Part shown: positions 14,476-21,118 of the stretch, in pieces
Position numbering within the stretch: the stretch's first letter is position 1
How the letters are laid out: each line of letters opens with the position of its first letter
Source: a virus
Virus record (IMG/VR): IMGVR_UViG_3300019093_001318
Location: 1-41,764 of that record
DNA length: 41,764 nucleotides
Direction: 5' to 3' (one strand)
Notes under the pieces: model-generated
What the model was told of the DNA's origin: nothing
Seen by the model: only the letters and a program-made list of their open reading frames with translations
The model's database searches: none
Program-made: the position numbers and the translations under genes

Positions 14476-15054
14476 GTGCAGTTTTATAAAAAAGTTAAGA
14501 AAATAATTCAAGAGGTAGCTGATGCTCCTCCACCGCCAGTTTCGCCTCCTGCAATAATTCAAAAAGCAGAAAATAAAACACTTACATTTGATGATATTTT
14601 TGGTTTAATAAAAAAACATGAGGGTGTAAAGCCGCGCATATACAAAGATTCTCTAGGAATACCCACAGTGGGCATTGGGTTCAACATGATGAGACCTGAT
14701 GCTAGAGCCATCTTTAACAAATTAAAGATAGACTATGATCGTGTCATGTCTGGTGGCATTGATTTGAATGAAAAGCAAATGCAAGATTTGTTTAGCGAAT
14801 GCTTGAAGATAGCTTATGTGGATGTGAAGCATTATATACCTGCTTTTGATGGACTTCCAAGAGAGATAAAATTGGGCCTACTTGACATGTCTTTTAATCT
14901 TGGTTATGGCAGATTGAATAAATTTGTTAAAACAAAAGAATATATTATAAAGGGTGATTACAAGGGTGCTGCAAAAGAATTACAGAATAGCAAATGGGCA
15001 AAACAAGTGGGGAACAGGGCTAAGAATATTATTGATCTGTTTTCCGCTGCTTAA
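14476..15054 (+). CDS. T4-type lysozyme (GH24)
   Basis: A 192-residue protein starting at GTG. The GH24 active site is clear: Glu49 in IKKHEGVKPRIY, Asp58 in KDSLGIPT and Thr64 in PTVGIGFN. The C-terminal part (LGLLDMSFNLGYG... NSKWAKQVGNRAKNIIDLF) matches the lysozyme fold. About 40 N-terminal residues, Pro-rich (DAPPPPVSPPA), are extra to T4 lysozyme (164 residues) and may be a linker. It hydrolyses the beta-1,4 bond of peptidoglycan. It could be a second endolysin or a virion-associated enzyme. Confidence 0.88.
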   Translation: MQFYKKVKKIIQEVADAPPPPVSPPAIIQKAENKTLTFDDIFGLIKKHEGVKPRIYKDSLGIPTVGIGFNMMRPDARAIFNKLKIDYDRVMSGGIDLNEKQMQDLFSECLKIAYVDVKHYIPAFDGLPREIKLGLLDMSFNLGYGRLNKFVKTKEYIIKGDYKGAAKELQNSKWAKQVGNRAKNIIDLFSAA

Positions 15055-15250
15055 TTCTTTTCTTCTTTTTCGGTAAACTTACTTGTATAGATTTTAAGCT
15101 GCTAGGAAATGTATTAACTAGATCAGGATTAGTTGTGCCTTGATTGGTGCCAGGAATGGCGTTAACAGATTGTGATCTGCTTACAAAAGGAGATATGGTT
15201 CCAAGTGATTCCAGAATGCATTTGATTTTTGCTTCGTACAGAGGAGTCAT
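15029..15250 (-). CDS. Small hypothetical protein with basic tail
   Basis: A 73-residue protein, MTPLYEAKIKCILESLGTIS..., ending in a Lys/Arg-rich tail (KKKKRIKQRK). It starts 4 nt after the fibre-like gene on the same strand and overlaps the convergent lysozyme gene by 26 nt. No family recognised. Its place suggests a fibre-associated protein or chaperone. Confidence 0.5.
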   Translation of the reverse strand: MTPLYEAKIKCILESLGTISPFVSRSQSVNAIPGTNQGTTNPDLVNTFPSSLKSIQVSLPKKKKRIKQRKTDQ

Positions 15251-15253
15251 TTT

Positions 15254-16450
15254 TTAAGGTGTTAATACTACACTTATGCCATCCCCTGCAATTATTGATT
15301 CAGTGAGAAGATTGGCTTTTGTTATCTTATACAGCGCACCAGCACGAGCTATGAGAAACTGATCTGTGTCTTGTGTTGCACCACCAGGTATTTGTCCTGT
15401 GATGGCATCAACGTTCATCTTTGCACCCATGATGGAGTTGTTGGTTATGGCAGCTCCTGGCAATGTATTTGCCACAATTCCTGCCCCTGATCCATTAAAA
15501 GTATTGGCTGTTATGTTGTTACCATAAATGCTGTCTCTGGCACTAATGGTATTGCTCACTGTCATAGCACCTGTGACACTAAGAGTGGGGTGTATGGTTG
15601 TGTTTGCAAAAAATGATAAATTATTATTAACTGGATTGCCCACAGGTGCACCAGGAACTACTTTAAAGAAATTGGTATCCAGAAAAAAAGTTGTTTGGTT
15701 GTTCAGATTGTTATTGACAATGCCGTTGCTTGATGCCAAGCCGAGAGTGGGTAGTATTGTAGAGAATTGATAAGATGATAATTTTGATGTGCCACATCTG
15801 CCAATAAATTCATTTGGACCAACTTCTATGACTTGTGGGTAGTAGAAGCTGTTTAATGTATTAAGATAGAGACTCTGGGGTGGTATGAATTTGAAGTTGG
15901 TGTTCTCGACACCTGCCACAGTTGAGCCTGGCGAAATCTCTATTGGATCAAATGGTGACATCTTGGTCAGGGTGATGCCATCAACTACATTAGAATTCAA
16001 TTTGTTTCTCCATACACCTTCATCTTGGAGATTGAGAGTCAGATTATCATAATAAAATTCTGTTGGGTTAATAACAACATAACTATCATATTTTACAAAA
16101 TCTGAAGATAATGGCGGGAAAACATTGTAACCTGTCAAAGCATAGATGGTTTTTGTAGCTCTGTCATATATGATATCCCCTGCTTCTGCGCTCTTACTAA
16201 CAAGGATATTGTATGCTACTTGTGTGAATCCTGTAGTCAGATAGGTACCAAAAAGCTGATCCACAGGGCCTAGGTTGCGTGTACCCACCGGGAGACCACC
16301 TATTGTCTGGCCATCGCCTATGTAAAGCCTCTTGGTATCAACAACATATGCAGGCTCTCCTATGTTAAATTGAATACCTGTTGTGTTTGCAGTTCTTCTT
16401 TGATTGTCTGTGCCGCGTCGGACTACGATTTTTGTAATATTTTCAGCCAT
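15254..16450 (-). CDS. Fibre-like structural protein
   Basis: A 398-residue protein. The N-terminus (VVRRGTDNQR...TGIQFNIGEPAYVVDTKRLYIGDG, about residues 8-47) matches the repeat found at the start of many phage fibre and tropism-determinant proteins. The remainder is rich in Asn, Thr and Ser with NNNLNNQTT and ITANTFNGSGAGI segments typical of beta-structured fibres. No tail-spike enzyme or chaperone domain is visible. It probably forms part of a tail fibre or whisker. The late promoter is 14 nt upstream, with GGATAACC in between. Confidence 0.65.
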   Translation of the reverse strand: MAENITKIVVRRGTDNQRRTANTTGIQFNIGEPAYVVDTKRLYIGDGQTIGGLPVGTRNLGPVDQLFGTYLTTGFTQVAYNILVSKSAEAGDIIYDRATKTIYALTGYNVFPPLSSDFVKYDSYVVINPTEFYYDNLTLNLQDEGVWRNKLNSNVVDGITLTKMSPFDPIEISPGSTVAGVENTNFKFIPPQSLYLNTLNSFYYPQVIEVGPNEFIGRCGTSKLSSYQFSTILPTLGLASSNGIVNNNLNNQTTFFLDTNFFKVVPGAPVGNPVNNNLSFFANTTIHPTLSVTGAMTVSNTISARDSIYGNNITANTFNGSGAGIVANTLPGAAITNNSIMGAKMNVDAITGQIPGGATQDTDQFLIARAGALYKITKANLLTESIIAGDGISVVLTP

Positions 16451-16464
16451 ATGGTTATCCTAAT

Positions 16465-16472
16465 TATTTATT
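16465..16472 (-). promoter_or_regulatory. Late promoter AATAAATA, 14 nt before the start at 16450
   Basis: Minus strand reads AATAAATA, 14 nt (including AGGATAA), then ATG. One of the few genes with room for a short leader. Confidence 0.5.
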
Positions 16473-16490
16473 AAAGAGTAATAATAGAAC

Positions 16491-16498
16491 ATTAAATA
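16491..16498 (+). promoter_or_regulatory. Late promoter ATTAAATA, 6 nt before the start at 16505
   Basis: Plus strand reads ATTAAATA-ATAATA-ATG. Confidence 0.6.
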
Positions 16499-16504
16499 AT
16501 AATA

Positions 16505-16735
16505 ATGAGTTCTTGTTATTCTGCTGTTGCTGATAGAGGATTGATCAAGGTTTATGATGTTGAGAGGGGCACCCGCGCTTATACTATTAATCTTGGATCA
16601 GAAGTAATAGTCAACGGACCCGTGGTTACGGGTGATATTCTCAGTGTTGTCTCCAGAGAAACAAGCGGCAAGGTGAAGGGCAGGGTGTATTCTCTCAAGA
16701 AAGGTACTATCAAGTATACATTTAATGTAAGATGA
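16505..16735 (+). CDS. Small beta-rich hypothetical protein
   Basis: A 76-residue protein with alternating beta-strand pattern (GLIKVYDVERGTRAYTINLG ... IVNGPVVTGDILSVV ... GRVYSLKKGTIKYTFNV). Similar small proteins occur in marine T4-like phages, as I recall, without a known function; a small virion component is possible. It overlaps the next gene by ATGA. Confidence 0.55.
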   Translation: MSSCYSAVADRGLIKVYDVERGTRAYTINLGSEVIVNGPVVTGDILSVVSRETSGKVKGRVYSLKKGTIKYTFNVR

Positions 16736-17226
16736 AAAAGAAAATCAATAGAGATAAGAGTAGTGCAGATGCAGGATTACACGTCGTTAAGAAGAGTGTT
16801 GATGAATTGTTTAAAACGGTTTACCAAGGCAATGGTAAGCCATCAGTTATAACACAATTAGCAAATCTCGAAACACAAGTAAAAGCTTTAAGCAAAGATA
16901 TTGAATCATTGGATAGTGAAATTAGATTGAGAATTGTTGATATCGGAAACCATGTTAACGACAAAGTTAAGGGGTTAGATGCAAACATGGGCATAAAGAT
17001 ACGGGGCCTTGAAACAGAAATGGCTTTAAAATTTAAAAACATTACTGACGTAGTTACAGAAAAGTTTAAAAGTCTCAGTGACCAAATAAATCAAGAATTT
17101 AATCGAGAAACTGCTGTACTGGACAAAAAATGGAATTTTAAGACTGCAGTAACGACGACCGTACTTGCTTCATTTACATCCATTTGCGTAGTTATTATAA
17201 CAGAATTTCTCAAAAAATTACATTGA
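16732..17226 (+). CDS. Coiled-coil protein with C-terminal membrane anchor
   Basis: A 164-residue protein. Residues about 35-125 form a long coiled coil with repeating 11-residue-like units (IRLRIVDIGNHVNDKVKGLD, MGIKIRGLETEMALKFKNI, VTEKFKSLSDQI). A single hydrophobic helix (about 138-158, TTTVLASFTSICVVIITEF) ends it. It starts in an ATGA overlap with the preceding gene. It would sit in the inner membrane with the coil in the cytoplasm or periplasm. Possible roles are a spanin, a holin regulator or an exclusion protein; not decidable from sequence. Confidence 0.55.
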   Translation: MKKKINRDKSSADAGLHVVKKSVDELFKTVYQGNGKPSVITQLANLETQVKALSKDIESLDSEIRLRIVDIGNHVNDKVKGLDANMGIKIRGLETEMALKFKNITDVVTEKFKSLSDQINQEFNRETAVLDKKWNFKTAVTTTVLASFTSICVVIITEFLKKLH

Positions 17227-17267
17227 TTTTTAAGTTCAAATACTTTAACATAGTTGTACCTTCTCAG

Positions 17268-17275
17268 CATAAATT
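17268..17275 (+). promoter_or_regulatory. Promoter-like CATAAATT, 5 nt before nrdA start at 17281
   Basis: Plus strand reads CATAAATT-ATATT-ATG, one base off the late consensus. Nucleotide-metabolism genes are usually early or middle, so this might be a different promoter class; TATATT also lies directly before the ATG. Confidence 0.4.
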
Positions 17276-17280
17276 ATATT

Positions 17281-19530
17281 ATGACTTCCCAAATTTTTAT
17301 TAAAAAACGCAACGGTGAACAAGAGAAGTTTAACATAGAGAAAATACATAAAATTATAAATTGGGCAGTAACAGGCGTTGAGGATGTGAGCTTATCAGAG
17401 ATTGAAATCAATGCCAAGCTTAATATGATCAACAATATCACATCGGCTGATATTCACAGGGTGTTAATTGATTCTGCGGCTAATCTCATTTCCCTAGAAA
17501 AACCAAATTATCAATATGTTGCGGGGCGATTATTAAATTATCAGCTGCGTAAAGATGTATGGGGCGGTAAACATGCACCAAGATTGCTGGATGTGATCCA
17601 CGTGGGTGTTCGAAAGAAAATTTATGATCCCATTATTCTTGAAAAATACTCAGAAGATGAACTTAATAAGGCAGGTGAATGGGTTGATCATGAACGGGAT
17701 TTAAATTTTACCTATGCAGGAATCAAGCAACTGTGTGACAAGTATTTAATTAAGAATAGAGTCACAGATAAAATATATGAGACTCCGCAGTTTGCTTACA
17801 TCTTGATTGCTCTATACGCATTTATTAACTACCCTACTGCCACAAGATTGGATTACGTGAGACGTTTTTATAATGCCATTTCTAAGCATAAAATTAATCT
17901 ACCAACACCTATTGTAGCAGGCCTGAGAACAAACTCAAAGAGTTATGCTAGCTGTTGTCTCATTGGTGTAGATGACACAAAAGAGTCCATAACTGCATCT
18001 GGAACTGCAATTTCAATTGCTACTGCTAATAAGTGTGGCATCGGCATTGACATTTCACGCATTCGTGCCATTGGTACATCTGTTAAGAATGGGGAAGTTG
18101 TGCATACAGGTGTCATTCCTTTTTTAAAGATATATGAAGCTTCTGTCAAAGCATGGCAGCAGAATGGATTGCGCGGTGGGTCTGCAACAACTAATATTCA
18201 ATGGTGGCATTATGAGATTGAGGATGTGGTAGTTCTTAAGAATAATGCAGGCACAGATGATAATAGAGTACGCAAACTTGATTATACTGTTGGCATGTCA
18301 AAACTTTTCTATGATAGGGTCATAAAAGATGAAGATGTTACATTGTTTAGCCCACACGAGGTTCCGCATTTGTTTGAAGCATGGGGCACACCAAAGTTTA
18401 ATAAAGTGTATGAGGAGTGTGAGCAAGATAAGCGGGTCAAAGTTAAGAAGAAAGTATCTGCTCGCAAGCTGTTCAGTCTTATTGTAAAAGAGCGTGTAGA
18501 GACAGGTAGAATCTATATTCTCAATGTTGATACTGCTAATGAGCATAGTGCTTGGCTGGATAAAATAACCATGAGCAACTTGTGCACAGAGGTGATACAG
18601 CCTACTATCCCTTTAACAGATTTTAATGATCCAGATGCTGAAATTGGAATGTGTATTTTATCTGCTATTAATATGTTGGAGATAAAGGATTGGAAAGACC
18701 TTGAAAAAATATGCGACCTAGCTGTGAGGTTTCTTGATGAAGTGATAGATATACAGTATTACTTTAATAAAGCTGCTGAAAATTTTGCTAAAAAGCGAAG
18801 AAGTTTGGGAATTGGTATTACCAATCTTGCAGCATTCTTTGCAAGAAATGATGTGAGCTATGGTTCACGCAATTCATTATTACTGCTTGATGAATGGATG
18901 GAACAATTTCAGTATGCACTCTTAAAATCTAGTCTTCAATTAGCCAAAGAAAAAGGTAAATGTGAAAAATTTGCTCATACAAAGTATGCTAATGGCATAT
19001 TGCCTGTTGATACTTATAAGAAGAAAGTAGATGATGTTGTTAAGCGAAAACTCTCTCTTGACTGGGATAAATTGAGAGAAGAAATTAAAGTGCATGGAGT
19101 ACGTCATTCTACTCTCTCCAGCTGCATGCCCTGTGAGTCAAGTTCTGTCATTCAGTGCTCCACTAATGGGGTGGAACCGGTGAGATCACTTATTACCTAT
19201 AAAATGTCCAAAATGGGCAAGCTCCCCGTCTTAGTTCCTGGCATAGGCAAATATGAAAAGAATTATGAACTTGCATATTCTTTTAAAGATAATACTGGCA
19301 TAATAAATGTTAATGCTGTTATTCAGAAATATATCGACATGGCCATATCAACAAACATATATTACAATTATAGCCATTATTCAAATAATAGCTTGCCAGA
19401 TAGCAAGGTCATGAAGGAATTGATGTATGCTTATAGCATGGGACTCATAAGTTTATACTATAATAATACAGATGACGGTGACAAAGAGCAATCAACTAAT
19501 GATTGTTCCAGTGGAGCCTGCAAATTGTGA
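17281..19530 (+). CDS. nrdA: Ribonucleoside-diphosphate reductase, alpha subunit
   Basis: A 749-residue class I enzyme that reduces ribonucleotides to deoxyribonucleotides. An N-terminal ATP-cone (about 4-90, IFIKKRNGEQEKFN...) suggests allosteric activity control. Active-site features are present: SCCLIGVDD, SNLCTEV (the Asn-Cys-Glu triad), GVRHSTLSSCMPCESSSVIQ and NGVEPVRSL. The C-terminus NDCSSGACKL has the Cys pair that receives electrons from thioredoxin or glutaredoxin. I chose the ATG at 17281 over one nine codons upstream because it begins the family's N-terminus and fits the promoter spacing. It pairs with the adjacent nrdB. Confidence 0.93.
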   Translation: MTSQIFIKKRNGEQEKFNIEKIHKIINWAVTGVEDVSLSEIEINAKLNMINNITSADIHRVLIDSAANLISLEKPNYQYVAGRLLNYQLRKDVWGGKHAPRLLDVIHVGVRKKIYDPIILEKYSEDELNKAGEWVDHERDLNFTYAGIKQLCDKYLIKNRVTDKIYETPQFAYILIALYAFINYPTATRLDYVRRFYNAISKHKINLPTPIVAGLRTNSKSYASCCLIGVDDTKESITASGTAISIATANKCGIGIDISRIRAIGTSVKNGEVVHTGVIPFLKIYEASVKAWQQNGLRGGSATTNIQWWHYEIEDVVVLKNNAGTDDNRVRKLDYTVGMSKLFYDRVIKDEDVTLFSPHEVPHLFEAWGTPKFNKVYEECEQDKRVKVKKKVSARKLFSLIVKERVETGRIYILNVDTANEHSAWLDKITMSNLCTEVIQPTIPLTDFNDPDAEIGMCILSAINMLEIKDWKDLEKICDLAVRFLDEVIDIQYYFNKAAENFAKKRRSLGIGITNLAAFFARNDVSYGSRNSLLLLDEWMEQFQYALLKSSLQLAKEKGKCEKFAHTKYANGILPVDTYKKKVDDVVKRKLSLDWDKLREEIKVHGVRHSTLSSCMPCESSSVIQCSTNGVEPVRSLITYKMSKMGKLPVLVPGIGKYEKNYELAYSFKDNTGIINVNAVIQKYIDMAISTNIYYNYSHYSNNSLPDSKVMKELMYAYSMGLISLYYNNTDDGDKEQSTNDCSSGACKL

Positions 19531-19549
19531 TTGTACAATAAGTAGTACT

Positions 19550-20614
19550 ATGAAGACTGTTTTAAATTTTAAAAACATAGACTACACCAAGCAACCCCTG
19601 TTTCTTGGTGAGGATCTAAATCTGCAGCGTTACGATAAGTTCAAGTACCCTATATTCTTTGAACTGTTTAAAAAGCAAGAAGAATTCTTTTGGTGGCCAC
19701 ATGAGATCTCTCTACAAAAAGATCGTGGGGATTATAAGGAACTCTCAAAAGAAGAGCGATTTGTATTTGATACCAATTTAAAATTTCAGACACTAGGTGA
19801 CAGCATGTTATCCAGGTCCATACATTCATTAAAAGATTATGTGTCAAATCCAGAATTGGAGATATGCATGAACACCTGGCAACGCTTTGAAGGTATTCAT
19901 AGTTATTCATATTCCTATCTGTTGAACAATGTGCATCCAGATGCATCAGCATTCTTTGACAGCATCATGGATGATAAAGAGATTGTTACAAGAGCAGAGG
20001 TGATTCGTAGTAATTATGATAAAATTCTAGGTTCAGACAATAAAAAAGATTTGAAAGAAAAGATATTTGATTGTGTGCTCGCCATCAATTGTATGGAAGG
20101 GCTCATATTCTATGTCAGCTTTGCATGCAGTTTTTACTTTGGTTATAGAGGTAAAATGGAAGGTAATGCTAAGATAATTAAATTCATTCAAAGAGATGAG
20201 TCCTTGCATTTTGGTATAACTCAGAATTTAATTAAAATATTACGGGATGAAGACAAGGAAGGATTCACATCCATAGTAAAAAAGAATGAAGACAAGATCT
20301 ATGCTTTTTATGAGCAAGCAGCTAAGAATGAAGTAGAGTGGGCCAATTATCTTTTCAGTAAAGGTTCCTTGCTTGGATTAAATGCTGATGTGTTGGGTGG
20401 GTATGCTAGATGGCTTTGTGATACTAGATTGAGATCCTTGGGTTATAAAAAGATTTTTAATGAAAAATCTAACCCAATTTCTGGTTGGTTGGATAGCTAT
20501 CTAGATAGTAGCAAAGTGCAGGTTGCACCACAAGAGACAGAAATATCTGCTTATAAAATTGGTGCGAGGGACACAAGTATCACAGAAGAGAGTTTTTCAG
20601 ATATAGAGTTATGA
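19550..20614 (+). CDS. nrdB: Ribonucleoside-diphosphate reductase, beta subunit
   Basis: A 354-residue ferritin-like subunit that provides the radical. The expected di-iron ligands are visible: Asp84 (TLGDS), Glu114 and His117 (FEGIHSYSYSY), Glu in AINCMEGLIF, and Glu/His in RDESLHFG. Tyr121, four residues after His117, is the candidate radical tyrosine. The C-terminal tail (TSITEESFSDIEL) is the acidic type that binds NrdA. The ATG at 19550 lies 19 nt after nrdA; no Shine-Dalgarno is visible. The stop overlaps the next gene (ATGA). Confidence 0.93.
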   Translation: MKTVLNFKNIDYTKQPLFLGEDLNLQRYDKFKYPIFFELFKKQEEFFWWPHEISLQKDRGDYKELSKEERFVFDTNLKFQTLGDSMLSRSIHSLKDYVSNPELEICMNTWQRFEGIHSYSYSYLLNNVHPDASAFFDSIMDDKEIVTRAEVIRSNYDKILGSDNKKDLKEKIFDCVLAINCMEGLIFYVSFACSFYFGYRGKMEGNAKIIKFIQRDESLHFGITQNLIKILRDEDKEGFTSIVKKNEDKIYAFYEQAAKNEVEWANYLFSKGSLLGLNADVLGGYARWLCDTRLRSLGYKKIFNEKSNPISGWLDSYLDSSKVQVAPQETEISAYKIGARDTSITEESFSDIEL

Positions 20615-20835
20615 TGGAAATGCAGTTTGTTGGAGGGCTTGATGAAGATGAGCAAGCTTTACTTTTCTTGATTATTGTTAAACACCTATCAGTCTTGAAT
20701 ATTGAACCTAGGTATGAATTTATTAAGTTTTTACGTAAGGACGTAGCTACAAGAGAACTGGAATTAATGAAAAAAGATTTACTTGATGATAAGAAGATTG
20801 TAGCAGAGAATTTACAAAAAAAATTGCTCTCATGA
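20611..20835 (+). CDS. Small acidic/helical hypothetical protein
   Basis: A 74-residue protein, MMEMQFVGGLDEDEQALLFL..., starting in an ATGA overlap with nrdB and therefore probably co-translated. It is mainly helical with a charged C-terminal half. No family recognised. Confidence 0.5.
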   Translation: MMEMQFVGGLDEDEQALLFLIIVKHLSVLNIEPRYEFIKFLRKDVATRELELMKKDLLDDKKIVAENLQKKLLS

Positions 20836-20858
20836 AATAAATAAATTTGAAGGAGCAT

Positions 20859-20900
20859 AAAATAGGGGAGGGAGGTGGGCTCGTAATACGAGACTATTTT
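20859..20900 (+). ncRNA. Nested-stem, G-rich structured element after the nrd genes
   Basis: AAAATAG (20859-20865) pairs with CTATTTT (20894-20900), a perfect 7-bp outer stem. Inside is a perfect CTCGT-AAT-ACGAG hairpin (20880-20892) and a G-rich strand GGGG-A-GGG-A-GG-T-GGG (20865-20879) that could form a two-layer G-quadruplex. It sits in the only sizeable gap between the nrd operon and the gene at 20930. It may be a terminator, an RNA stability element or a small regulatory RNA. Folding was judged by eye. Confidence 0.4.
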
Positions 20901-20929
20901 ACACTCTTTGCGGACTAAATATATATACA

Positions 20930-21118
20930 ATGATAGCTGTGTCGGGTATGGATTTTTCAAGTACTGCTCTATACAAACGCTTTCGAGCAGAGAGAGAGCA
21001 TATACTTAGAAATAAATGGTATATGAGTGAGAGAGAGGGTAAGGACGTGGGGTTTGAGAGAGCATTATTAGATTGGGTATGTAAGCACAGGGCCAGTTGG
21101 TTGTCTGCTGAGAGATAA
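20930..21118 (+). CDS. Small DUF4032-like protein
   Basis: A 62-residue protein. ALYKRFRAEREHILRNKWYM and SEREGKDVGFERALLDWVCK resemble the short (K)W-x-ESE-x-G-x-D-[IV]-G-F-x-x-A-x-x-DW motif of bacterial DUF4032-like proteins. CTAAATA lies 8 nt upstream of the ATG. A second in-frame ATG (residue 7) is possible. It abuts the convergent gp5 gene with no gap. Function unknown. Confidence 0.5.
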   Translation: MIAVSGMDFSSTALYKRFRAEREHILRNKWYMSEREGKDVGFERALLDWVCKHRASWLSAER

